Shown here in pieces: positions 37,845 through 45,969 of a stretch of 57,450 nt of DNA. The notes under the pieces were generated by a model that saw nothing but the letters and a program-made list of their open reading frames with translations, had not been told where the DNA came from and did no database searches. The stretch spans positions 1 through 57,450 of the forward strand of contig DIHE01000170.1 of NCBI GenBank assembly GCA_002420005.1, written 5' to 3'. This DNA comes from Holophagales bacterium UBA5704. GTDB taxonomy: Bacteria > Acidobacteriota > Thermoanaerobaculia > Multivoradales > UBA5704. The number at the start of each line of letters is the position of its first letter. Positions within the stretch are counted from its first letter, which is position 1. Position numbers and translations under genes: made by a program.

Positions 37845-39155
37845 ATGCGAAGGCGAGGAGTTTTCATGGTAGCGAAAGCTCTGGGGGTTACGGCTCTCGG
37901 AGTGTGGGCGGCCCTGCCGGTTTCGGCCGCCGGGTTCAGTATTTTTGAACAGGGCACGAAGGCCATGGGCATGGCCGGTGCCTTTACGGCGCAGGCGGAC
38001 GACCCGTCCCTGCTCTTCCACAACGTGGGCGGCCTGGGTTTCGTCGAGAAGCGGCAGATCTCGGGTGGCTTCACCTGGATCCACGGACTCGAGGCGGAAT
38101 TCGACGGGGCCGATCCCTACCCGGGCGAAGGGTACAGCGCCGAGCAGAAGGCCCTCTCGGAGTTCCCTCCCCATCTGTATTACGTCCAGCCGATCAACTC
38201 GACCTGGAAGTTCGGCTTCGGGGTGATGACCCCCTTCGGCCTGACCACCGAGTGGAAGAACCCCGACCGGTTCGCCGGCCGTTTCCTGAGCACCAAGGCG
38301 GCTCTGACGGCGATCGACCTGCAGCCGACTCTCGGCTGGCAGGTGAACCCGTCGTTCAGCATCGGCTTCGGCCCGATCGCCCGGGTGTCCACGGTGGAGC
38401 TGAACCGCAACGTCGGCTCGATCAACCCGTTCACCCAGAGGTTCACCGATGTCGGCCGCCTCAAGCTGGAGGGCGACTTCAGCGAGGGCTTCGGCTTCGC
38501 CGCGGGCGTCCTCCACAAGGCGACGGATCGCTTCTCCTGGGGCCTCTCCTACCGCAGCAAGATCAAGGTCGAGTATGACGGCGACGCCCGCCTGACCCAG
38601 GTCGCGACGGGCAATGCGCAGTTCGACGCGCTGCTGCGGACCCGGCTGCCGTATGGCGTCGACCTGCCGGTCGAGACCGAGATCGAGTTCCCTGACGAGG
38701 CGAGCCTCGGTTTGGCGTTCGGCATCACGCCGAACCTGCTGGTCGAGACCGACTTCAACTACACGGGCTGGAGCAGCTTCAGCGACGTGCCGATCAATTT
38801 CACCGGCGGCGCCACCAACTCGCTGCCGGACTCGACGCTCCCGCAGGAGTGGGATGACGTCTACAACTACCGCATCGGCCTGCGCTGGACCCAGGCGAAC
38901 GGCCGCCAGTGGCGCTTCGGCTACGTCTATGACGAGACGCCGCAGCCGGAAGAGGGGATGTCCCCGCTGCTGCCGGACGCCAACCGCAACGGCTTCACGG
39001 TGGGCTATGGCATGAAGCACCTCGACCTGGCGCTCATGTACCTTCTCTTCGACGAGCGCTCGCGGGCCCGCAACTTCCCGGGCGAGGACCAGAGCACCTT
39101 CTTCGGCACCTACAACACCACGGCGATCCTGCTCGGCGCGACGGTGAACTTCTGA
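37845..39155 (+). CDS. FadL/OmpP1-type outer membrane transporter
   Basis: The 436-residue protein imports hydrophobic molecules such as long-chain fatty acids. After a signal peptide (ALGVTALGVWAALPVSAA) the mature start GFSIFEQGTKAMGMAGAFTAQADDPS is the FadL hatch motif, followed by amphipathic strands (TWKFGFGVMTPFGLTTEWK, FSWGLSYRSKIKVEYDG). The end TTAILLGATVNF finishes in aromatic Phe like outer membrane barrels. ATG 37845 has AGGAG upstream, and ATG 37866 with its own GAGGAG is an alternative. The gene is 32 bp ahead of the hydrolase gene. Confidence 0.92.
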   Translation: MRRRGVFMVAKALGVTALGVWAALPVSAAGFSIFEQGTKAMGMAGAFTAQADDPSLLFHNVGGLGFVEKRQISGGFTWIHGLEAEFDGADPYPGEGYSAEQKALSEFPPHLYYVQPINSTWKFGFGVMTPFGLTTEWKNPDRFAGRFLSTKAALTAIDLQPTLGWQVNPSFSIGFGPIARVSTVELNRNVGSINPFTQRFTDVGRLKLEGDFSEGFGFAAGVLHKATDRFSWGLSYRSKIKVEYDGDARLTQVATGNAQFDALLRTRLPYGVDLPVETEIEFPDEASLGLAFGITPNLLVETDFNYTGWSSFSDVPINFTGGATNSLPDSTLPQEWDDVYNYRIGLRWTQANGRQWRFGYVYDETPQPEEGMSPLLPDANRNGFTVGYGMKHLDLALMYLLFDERSRARNFPGEDQSTFFGTYNTTAILLGATVNF

Positions 39156-39187
39156 CCGACGGCGCAATGCACAAGGAGGAAATGACG

Positions 39188-40549
39188 ATGCATCGTCTCA
39201 AGACTCTGGGGGGCGCCCTGGCGCTCGCTCTGCTGGTGCCGGCGGCGGTCCTCGCGCAGCCGAGCACCGGTTCCGCCAATTTCACCCGCTACTACGCCAT
39301 CGGTGACAGCCTCACCGCCGGATTCATCAGCGGCAGCCTGGTGGTCTCCGGCCAGCGCACCAGCTATCCCGCCCTGCTGCACCGCCAGGCCACCGGGCTC
39401 ACCACCGGCTTCGAGCAGCCGCTGGTCGCCGATCCCGGCATTCCGGGGGTGCTCGAGCTGCGGAGCCTCTCGCCGCTGACCGTCGCTCCCAAGGATGGGC
39501 AGGGAAACCCGACCAACCTGACGCTCCCGCGGCCCTACAACAACCTGGCGGTGCCGGGGGCGCGCCTGCGCGACACGCTGGTCACCTTCAGCGGCGGCCT
39601 GCACGACCTGGTGCTCCGCCCCACGGGCTTCGGCCGGACCACCGCCTTGCAGCAGGCCGTGGCGTCCAACCCGACGTTCGTGACGATCTGGATCGGCAAC
39701 AACGACGTCCTCGCCGCCGCCACCTCGGGCGTGGTCATCGAGGGCGTGACGATCACGCCGGCCGCGCAGTTCGAGGCGGACTTCCGGTCCCTGGCCGCCA
39801 CGATCGCCTCGACCAACGCCAAGATGGCGATCGCCACGATTCCCGACGTCACCACGATCGCCTACGTCAACACCCTGACCCGCTTCGTGCCCAACCCGGC
39901 GACCGGTGCGCCGGTCCTGATCAACGGGCAGCCGGTGCCGCTCATCGGTCCCAACGGCCCGCTCGGCCCGAGCGACCGGGTCCTGCTGTCGGCGTCGGCG
40001 GAGCTGGCGCGGGGCAACGGCATCCCGGCCGCGCTCGGCGGCTCCGGCAAGCCGCTGCCGGACACCGCGTTCCTCACCGGCGACGAGCTGGCCACCATCT
40101 CGTCGCGGGTGAATGCATACAACAACATCATCCGGACGGTGGCCGGCGAGCGCGGTGCGGCCCTGGCCGACACCAACGCCCTGCTCACCCGGGCGGCCCA
40201 GGGGAAGGTCGGCGTGGGCGGCATGACGTTCTCGCCGGCGTACCTGACCGGCGGCATCTTCTCGTATGACGGCGTCCACCCGACCAGCATCGGGTATGCC
40301 TTCGTGGCGAATACGTTCATCGACGCGATCAACGAGAAGTTCGGCGCCGACATCCCGCCGGTGAACCTGACCCCCTTCCTTTTCGGGAGCGCGGCGAAGA
40401 CGGCCGATGACGTCCTCGCCGGGTCGGAGACCCCCGCCTTCGTCTTCACCGACGAAGCCAAGCTGAGCCTCTTCCAGGCCCTGCGGATCGATCCGAACCC
40501 GAAGCGCCCCGGCAAGGGGGGCAAAGGCGGCAAGGGCGGAAGAAAGTAA
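39188..40549 (+). CDS. Exported GDSL/SGNH hydrolase
   Basis: The 453-residue esterase or lipase has a signal peptide (TLGGALALALLVPAAVLAQ), then RYYAIGDSLTAGF (block I nucleophile Ser), NNLAVPGAR, WIGNNDVLAAA (block III) and YDGVHPTSIGYAFVA (block V Asp-His). The length and insertions fit outer-surface SGNH hydrolases. It ends in a glycine/lysine-rich tail (GKGGKGGKGGRK). ATG 39188 is best, 8 bp after AAGGAGG. It likely releases fatty acids taken up by the FadL protein encoded just upstream. Confidence 0.9.
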   Translation: MHRLKTLGGALALALLVPAAVLAQPSTGSANFTRYYAIGDSLTAGFISGSLVVSGQRTSYPALLHRQATGLTTGFEQPLVADPGIPGVLELRSLSPLTVAPKDGQGNPTNLTLPRPYNNLAVPGARLRDTLVTFSGGLHDLVLRPTGFGRTTALQQAVASNPTFVTIWIGNNDVLAAATSGVVIEGVTITPAAQFEADFRSLAATIASTNAKMAIATIPDVTTIAYVNTLTRFVPNPATGAPVLINGQPVPLIGPNGPLGPSDRVLLSASAELARGNGIPAALGGSGKPLPDTAFLTGDELATISSRVNAYNNIIRTVAGERGAALADTNALLTRAAQGKVGVGGMTFSPAYLTGGIFSYDGVHPTSIGYAFVANTFIDAINEKFGADIPPVNLTPFLFGSAAKTADDVLAGSETPAFVFTDEAKLSLFQALRIDPNPKRPGKGGKGGKGGRK

Positions 40550-40580
40550 CCGCGGCGCACCGCAACCCGGTCGATGCAGG

Positions 40581-40602
40581 ACGGGGCCCTCCAGGGCCCC
40601 GT
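40581..40602 (+). terminator. Rho-independent terminator after the hydrolase gene
   Basis: ACGGGGCCCT (40581-40590) and AGGGCCCCGT (40593-40602) are perfect complements, followed by TTCT. It lies 32 bp after the GDSL gene and 80 bp before the next operon. Confidence 0.7.
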
Positions 40603-40681
40603 TTCTGCGATTCGGGCTAGAATGGCGCAGCCCGGCCCAGACGGCCGTCCGCCAACCCCTGATTTGATGGAGATCCATCCT

Positions 40682-41200
40682 ATGAGTGAGACTTTGACAA
40701 CTCCCGTCGCCGCCCAGGCGCTCCTCGGCAGGCATGCCAGGGCCGTGGACCATATCGCCATCGCCGTCCATGACCTCGAAGCGGCGATCAAGCTCTACAG
40801 CGAGACGTTCGGCTACCAGCTCTTCGAGCGGCGGCGCACCGAGGGCAAGGCGAGCGCCATGATTTCCGCGGTGATGAAGGCGGGGCCGATCACCATCGTC
40901 CTCCTGCAGGGCACCTCGGAGGAGTCGCAGGTCTCCCGCTATGTCAAGCACTACGGACCCGGTGTCCAGCACATCGCCATCGAGGTGGATGACCTGCAGG
41001 CGACGACCGATGAGCTGACCGCGGCCGGCGTGCAGTTCGACACCAACATCATCAGCTCGCCGGGCCTGCGCCAGATCTTCACCCACCGTGACGAGAACTC
41101 GGGGATGATGTACGAGTTCATCCAGAGGATGGGCGGCGACTTCTCGGACGAGAGCGTGCAGAACCTGTTCGAGCAGCTCGAGGCCAAGAACAACTTCTGA
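40682..41200 (+). CDS. VOC/glyoxalase-fold protein, dioxygenase-like
   Basis: This 172-residue single vicinal-oxygen-chelate domain shows VDHIAIAVHDLEAAIKLYSETFGYQL and GVQHIAIEVDDLQATTDEL, with candidate metal ligands His in VDHIA, His in VQHIA and Glu in GMMYEF. The second half resembles half of 4-hydroxyphenylpyruvate dioxygenase, but those enzymes are twice as long. Epimerase, lyase or dioxygenase activity are all possible. It is 22 bp ahead of an aminotransferase gene and probably opens the operon; an amino or keto acid substrate is a reasonable guess. Confidence 0.82.
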   Translation: MSETLTTPVAAQALLGRHARAVDHIAIAVHDLEAAIKLYSETFGYQLFERRRTEGKASAMISAVMKAGPITIVLLQGTSEESQVSRYVKHYGPGVQHIAIEVDDLQATTDELTAAGVQFDTNIISSPGLRQIFTHRDENSGMMYEFIQRMGGDFSDESVQNLFEQLEAKNNF

Positions 41201-41222
41201 TCCCGCGGGATCTTCCGGGCTG

Positions 41223-42506
41223 ATGGACCTGCGCCTCAAGAGCTGCTTCCGGGACCCCCTCCTGGAGGTGATGAACTTCCTGAACGAGGTGGTGCTGCGC
41301 TATCCCGCGGCGGTCTCGTTCGCTCCCGGCCGCCCGGCGGAGCGCCACTTCGACGTCGAGCGGAGCCTGGGGCTCGCTCCGCTCTTCGTCGAGCACCGCA
41401 CCGCAGCCACCGGCTGGTCTCCCCGGGCCGTCTGGAACGACCTGGGGCAGTACAACAAGACCAACGGCATCATCAACGACCTGATCGCGCGCCATCTCGA
41501 GCTCGACGAGGGCATCCGGGCGAGCCCTGCGTCGATCGTGGTCACCCATGGCTGCCAGGAGGGCATGACGATCCTCCTGATGGCGCTGTTCAACCCGGCC
41601 GAGGACGTCCTGCTGGTCAGCGACCCCACCTACATCGGCATCACCGGGCTCGCCGCGATCCTCGGCATCGAGATGGTGCCGGTCGCGACCGGTGACGACG
41701 GCCTGGAGCCCGCGGCGGTCGCCGCGGCGATCGAGGCCGTGCTGGCCCGCGGCAAGCGTCCGCGGGCGCTCTACGACATCCCGGACTTCAACAACCCGCT
41801 GGGCACCCGGATGCCCATCGCGGCCCGCCACGCGCTTCTCGCCCTGCTGCGCGAGCGCGAGGTCTTCCTGTTCGAGGACAACCCCTACGGCATGTTCTCC
41901 TACGACGGCGATCCGCTCCCCACCTTGAAGGCGCTGGACGAGCACGGCGTGGTCGTCTACATGGGGAGCTTCGCCAAGACCCTGTACCCGGGGTTGCGCG
42001 CCGGCTACCTGGTGGCGGATCAGGAGGTGGTGGGCGAGGGCGCAACGCGCACCCCGCTCGCGGCCGAGCTGTCCAAGGTGAAGAGCCTGACGACGGTGAC
42101 CACCTCGCCGGTCGTCCAGGCGGTGGTCGGCGGGCTGCTCCTCGAAGGCGAGGGCTCGGTGCGCGGTCTCGTGCGCGGCAAGCTCCCGTTCTACCGCGCC
42201 AACCGCGACCGCATGCTCGCTGCGCTGGAGGAGCGGCTGGGCGACGTGCCCGGCGTCCGGATCAACCGCCCGGCGGGAGGCTTTTTTCTGACCGTCGAGC
42301 TGCCGTTCCCGTTCGACGACGAGTGCCTCCAGACGTGCGCCCGGGACTACGGGGTGATCGTCTGCCCGATGTCGTTCTTCTCATTGTCGGCGGGACGGGA
42401 GCATCAGGTCCGTCTCTCCTTCAGCTATGTCACCGAGGAGCAGATCGCGGAAGGGATCGGGCGTTTCGCCCGCTTCGTGCGCGACCGGGTGGCCGCGACA
42501 CCGTGA
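41223..42506 (+). CDS. PLP-dependent aminotransferase (class I/II)
   Basis: The 427-residue fold-type I enzyme has FAPGRPAERHFD, IVVTHGCQEGMTILLMALFNPAEDVLLVSDPTYIG, IPDFNNPLGTRM and the PLP lysine in MGSFAKTLYPGLRAGYL. It resembles alpha-aminoadipate and aromatic or branched-chain aminotransferases of the MocR-like branch, without the regulator domain. The substrate is not evident. The stop overlaps the next start by 4 bp (GTGA). Confidence 0.9.
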   Translation: MDLRLKSCFRDPLLEVMNFLNEVVLRYPAAVSFAPGRPAERHFDVERSLGLAPLFVEHRTAATGWSPRAVWNDLGQYNKTNGIINDLIARHLELDEGIRASPASIVVTHGCQEGMTILLMALFNPAEDVLLVSDPTYIGITGLAAILGIEMVPVATGDDGLEPAAVAAAIEAVLARGKRPRALYDIPDFNNPLGTRMPIAARHALLALLREREVFLFEDNPYGMFSYDGDPLPTLKALDEHGVVVYMGSFAKTLYPGLRAGYLVADQEVVGEGATRTPLAAELSKVKSLTTVTTSPVVQAVVGGLLLEGEGSVRGLVRGKLPFYRANRDRMLAALEERLGDVPGVRINRPAGGFFLTVELPFPFDDECLQTCARDYGVIVCPMSFFSLSAGREHQVRLSFSYVTEEQIAEGIGRFARFVRDRVAATP

Positions 42507-44161
42507 GGAGCTTTTCCGCCGCCACGCTCGACGCCTGGATGCGCGCCGCCCTGCTTCGGCGCGGGCTCTCCGCCGAGCACGCCGGCTGGGTGGCCGAGGG
42601 GCTGCTGGAGACCTCGCTGCGCGGCGTCGACACCCACGGGGTGCGGCTGTTTCCCACCTATCTTTCCGAGCTCGACGGCGGGCGCAGCCGGGCCCGCCCG
42701 GACATGCGGTGGATCGGCGAAGAGGCCGGCCGGGCCGCGCGCCTGCTCGATGCCGGGGGTGCCCTCGGCCTGGTGGCCGGCCGGACGGCGGCCGCGGAGG
42801 CCGTCCGGCTCGCCCGCGCGCACGGAGTCGGCTCGGTGGCGGTGCGCAATTCCAACCACTTCGGTGCGGCGTCCGTCTACACCCTGGCGATGGCGCGCGA
42901 AGGGTTCCTCGGGCTGTCGTTCACCAACAGCGACGCCCTGGTCGCGCCCTTCCACGGCATGCGCCCGATCTTCGGGACGAATCCGATCTCCATGGCCGTC
43001 CGGGGCGAAGGAGAGGACCTGTTCTGCGCCGACTTTGCGACCAGCCAGGTCTCGTACTCCAAGGTGAAGCACCACCGCGCCCACGGAATCCCCTTGCAAG
43101 CCGGCTGGGCGGTGACCGCCGAAGGGCGGGACGCCGCCGCGGGCGAGGAGGGCGGTGAGGTGGCGGCCCTCCAGCCGCTGGGCAACCACAAGGGGCACTG
43201 CCTGGGGATGATGGTGGAGATCCTCTGCGCCCTGCTGGCCGGGATGCCCTTCGACCACGAGCTTTCCCACCTGTACGTTGCACCGTTCGACGCGCCGCGC
43301 CAGGTGGCGCATCACTTCCTGGCGTTCGACCTCGCGGCGTTTCAGGACCCCGCCTTCTTCCGGGCCTCCTTGAGCCGCCTGCTGCGCCTCGTCCGCGAGC
43401 AGCCGGCGGTGGAGGGAGAGCAGGTGATCGTTCCGGGCGACCTGGAGAGCGCCGAGACGGCCCGCCGCAAGGCGGAGGGCATCCCGTTGACCGACGAGGA
43501 GGCGGCGGCGTTCGAGCGGATCGCCGCGGTCCCGGTCTGGCACCCGGGCGATCCGGTCGAACCCCTGCGGGTGGTGCTCGCCCGCGGTGGCGTGCTCGCC
43601 ATCCCCACCGAATCGAGCTACGGGCTCGCCGCCGACCCGCGGAACCCGGAGGGTGTCGAGGCGGTCTACCGGATCAAGGGGCGAGAGGGAGAGAAGGCCC
43701 TTCCGGTGGTGGTGGCGGATCGTGGGCAGCTCGCCGGCCTGGGGATCGATCCCGGGCTCCCTCTCCTGGAGCCCGTCGTGGCCTGCTGGCCCGCGCCGCT
43801 CACCGTGGTGCTGCCGCTGCGGCAGCCGCTGCCGGCCTCTGCGGGAGCGCCGGCGCTCGCGGTGCGCATCCCGGCGCACGAAGGGTTGCGGGCCCTGCTG
43901 GCGGACCTCGGCCACGGGCTCACGGCGACCAGCGCGAACCGCAGCGGGGAGGCGCCCGCCTTGACGCCGGAGGCCGTGGCGCCGCTGCTGGTCGGCTGCG
44001 ATGCGGTGGTGGTGGACGGCGGCGTGCTGCCGGGTGGCCCGCCGTCGACGCTGGTGGCAATAGAAGCCGCGGGTCCGGTGGTTCTACGGTCGGGGAGCTT
44101 TCCCGTGGAACGGCTCCGCGCGCAGATCGAGGCCTCGCCGCCTCGGGAGACGGACGAATGA
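42503..44161 (+). CDS. Fusion: Ldh2/MDH2-type dehydrogenase + TsaC (YrdC/Sua5) domain
   Basis: This single open frame of 552 residues contains two unrelated enzymes. Residues ~1-340 are an Ldh2-family NAD(P)H-dependent 2-hydroxyacid dehydrogenase: GVDTHGVRLFPTYLSEL, VRNSNHFGAASVYTLAMA, FGTNPISMAV, FCADFATSQVSYSKV and PLGNHKGHCLGMMVEILCALL. Residues ~365-545 are a YrdC domain: VLAIPTESSYGLAADPRN, RIKGREGEKALPVVV, CWPAPLTVVLPL, LAVRIPAHEGL and LTATSANRSG, which form the threonylcarbamoyl-AMP synthase active site. GTG 42503 overlaps the aminotransferase stop. A lone tsaC copy fused to a dehydrogenase is unusual. The frame runs through both domains without a stop. Confidence 0.88.
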   Translation: MRSFSAATLDAWMRAALLRRGLSAEHAGWVAEGLLETSLRGVDTHGVRLFPTYLSELDGGRSRARPDMRWIGEEAGRAARLLDAGGALGLVAGRTAAAEAVRLARAHGVGSVAVRNSNHFGAASVYTLAMAREGFLGLSFTNSDALVAPFHGMRPIFGTNPISMAVRGEGEDLFCADFATSQVSYSKVKHHRAHGIPLQAGWAVTAEGRDAAAGEEGGEVAALQPLGNHKGHCLGMMVEILCALLAGMPFDHELSHLYVAPFDAPRQVAHHFLAFDLAAFQDPAFFRASLSRLLRLVREQPAVEGEQVIVPGDLESAETARRKAEGIPLTDEEAAAFERIAAVPVWHPGDPVEPLRVVLARGGVLAIPTESSYGLAADPRNPEGVEAVYRIKGREGEKALPVVVADRGQLAGLGIDPGLPLLEPVVACWPAPLTVVLPLRQPLPASAGAPALAVRIPAHEGLRALLADLGHGLTATSANRSGEAPALTPEAVAPLLVGCDAVVVDGGVLPGGPPSTLVAIEAAGPVVLRSGSFPVERLRAQIEASPPRETDE

Positions 44162-45969
44162 AGCACCACATCCTGGGTCTCGCCACCGCCCTCACCCTCC
44201 TGGCCTCGGCCGCCGGTGCCGCGGATCTGCCGCCGGGAGCCACGCCGGCCCTCGCCGGGCCGGCCGCCCGGCCGACCATCGGCGTCGACGAGATCCGCCC
44301 CGGCCAGACCGGCTATGGTCTCTCGGTCTTCACGGGCACCGAGCCGGAGCGCTTCGAGGTGGAGATCGTCGGCGTGCTGCGCAATGCGGGTCCGGGGCTC
44401 AATTACATTCTGGGCCGCTTGAGCGGCAAGGGGTTGGAGAAGAGCGGCGTCTCGAGCGGGATGAGCGGCAGCCCGGTCTTCATCGACGGCCGGCTTGCCG
44501 GAGCCGTCGCCTTCAGCTGGCCCTTTTCTCACGAGGCGATCGCGGGCATCACGCCGATCGCGGAGATGCGCCGGCTCTCGACGCTCGGCGGCGGGGCGCC
44601 GCAGATGCCCCTGCCTCCGCCGCCGGTCGAGCTCACCGACCTGCGCGCCGGCCGCATCCCCAAGGGTCTGCTGGAGCGGGAGCTGCGCCGCTTGCAGCCC
44701 CAGCTCCCCCTGGAGGCGCGGGCCGGGGTGCATTGGGCGATCTCGGGTCTCGGCGAGTCGTCCCAGGCCCTTTTGCGCGCCGCACTGGGCAGCACGGCGC
44801 CGGCCGGCCGGGTGGCGGAAGGCGGTTCCGGGGACCTGGTTCCGGGAGGCGCGGTGGCCGCCGTGCTCGCCGAAGGAGACTTCCAGATGTCGGCGGTGGG
44901 GACGGTGACCGACCGCTATGGCGACCAGGTTCTCGCCTTCGGCCACCCCTTCCTCGGCCTCGGCCCGATCCGCGTTCCGATGGCGGCCGCCGAGGTGGTC
45001 ACCGTGCTGTCCAACTCCTATTCGTCGTTCAAGATCTCGAATCTGGGCAAGACCCTCGGCGCCTTCGAGCAGGACCGCAAGGTCGGCATTCAGGGCCGGA
45101 TCGGCCAGACGGCGGAGATGACGCCGGTGACGGTGCGGATCGCCGGTGTGGGCAACCAGCTCCACACCTACCATTCGCGGATCGCCGACGTGCCCCTGTA
45201 CGCTCCCATGCTGATCGGCAGCAGCGTCCTGTCCGGCCTCGAATCCGCGAGCTACACCGCGGGTGCGCAGAGCGTCGACCTGGAGATCCGCCTGCGCCTG
45301 CGCGGCCATGGCGAGCTCAAGGTCCGCCAAAGCTTCGACGGGGATTCCGCGGGTGTCGACGTGGCGGGGTACGTTCTCGCGATCGCCGGTTATCTGACGC
45401 AGAACTCGTTCGAGAAGGTCTCCTTCGAGGAGGTCTCGGTCGACGTCACCCAGTCGCCGCAGCCGCGCGCCGCCACGTTGACCGCCGCCCGTGCCGACCG
45501 CGCCGTGGTGTACCCCGGAGACCGCGTCGGCCTGAGCCTCGATCTGGTGGCCTGGCGCGGTGAGCGCTTCCGCCGTTCGATGGAGCTGACCCTCCCGGTG
45601 GATCTGCCGGCCGGCCGCTACTCGCTGATCGTCGGCGACGGCTCCAGCATCGACGCCGCCCGGCTGGCGATGGCGCCGGCACCGCCGGCGACGTTCGCCC
45701 AGGCGCTCGATTTCCTGCGCTCTCTCCATTCACGGCGCGAGCTGGTGGTGCTCGGAGTCCATGGCGACGCCGGCCTCTCGGTCGCCGGCGAGATCCTGCC
45801 GCGCCTGCCGGCGTCGGTGCGTTCGTTGTGGAGCGCGGCCGGCGCAGGGGCTGCCATCCCGCTGCGCGTCACCGTCGCCCAGGAGCATCGGGAAGAGGTG
45901 GACGTCCCGGTGGACGGAGCCATCCGTATCGACCTCGAAGTGCGTCACCGGGGAAAGGGACCCGCATGA
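44158..45969 (+). CDS. SpoIVB-type (S55) peptidase-like exported protein
   Basis: The 603-residue protein has a signal peptide (GLATALTLLASAAGA) and a segment matching the S55 peptidase domain: VDEIRPGQTGYGLSVF, then GVSSGMSGSPVFIDGRLAGAVAFSWPF and GITPIAEM, where GMSGSP holds the catalytic Ser of SpoIVB. A beta-rich region of about 300 residues follows (GNQLHTYHSRIADVPLYAP). A PDZ-like segment may lie just before the Ser motif. It overlaps the fusion gene by 4 bp and the next gene by 4 bp. The substrate is unknown; it may have a regulatory proteolysis role. Confidence 0.82.
   Translation: MKHHILGLATALTLLASAAGAADLPPGATPALAGPAARPTIGVDEIRPGQTGYGLSVFTGTEPERFEVEIVGVLRNAGPGLNYILGRLSGKGLEKSGVSSGMSGSPVFIDGRLAGAVAFSWPFSHEAIAGITPIAEMRRLSTLGGGAPQMPLPPPPVELTDLRAGRIPKGLLERELRRLQPQLPLEARAGVHWAISGLGESSQALLRAALGSTAPAGRVAEGGSGDLVPGGAVAAVLAEGDFQMSAVGTVTDRYGDQVLAFGHPFLGLGPIRVPMAAAEVVTVLSNSYSSFKISNLGKTLGAFEQDRKVGIQGRIGQTAEMTPVTVRIAGVGNQLHTYHSRIADVPLYAPMLIGSSVLSGLESASYTAGAQSVDLEIRLRLRGHGELKVRQSFDGDSAGVDVAGYVLAIAGYLTQNSFEKVSFEEVSVDVTQSPQPRAATLTAARADRAVVYPGDRVGLSLDLVAWRGERFRRSMELTLPVDLPAGRYSLIVGDGSSIDAARLAMAPAPPATFAQALDFLRSLHSRRELVVLGVHGDAGLSVAGEILPRLPASVRSLWSAAGAGAAIPLRVTVAQEHREEVDVPVDGAIRIDLEVRHRGKGPA

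Noticed and set aside
40682..42506. VOC protein plus aminotransferase as a hydroxyphenylglycine pathway
   Set aside because: The VOC protein is half the length of hydroxymandelate synthase and no oxidase gene is nearby.
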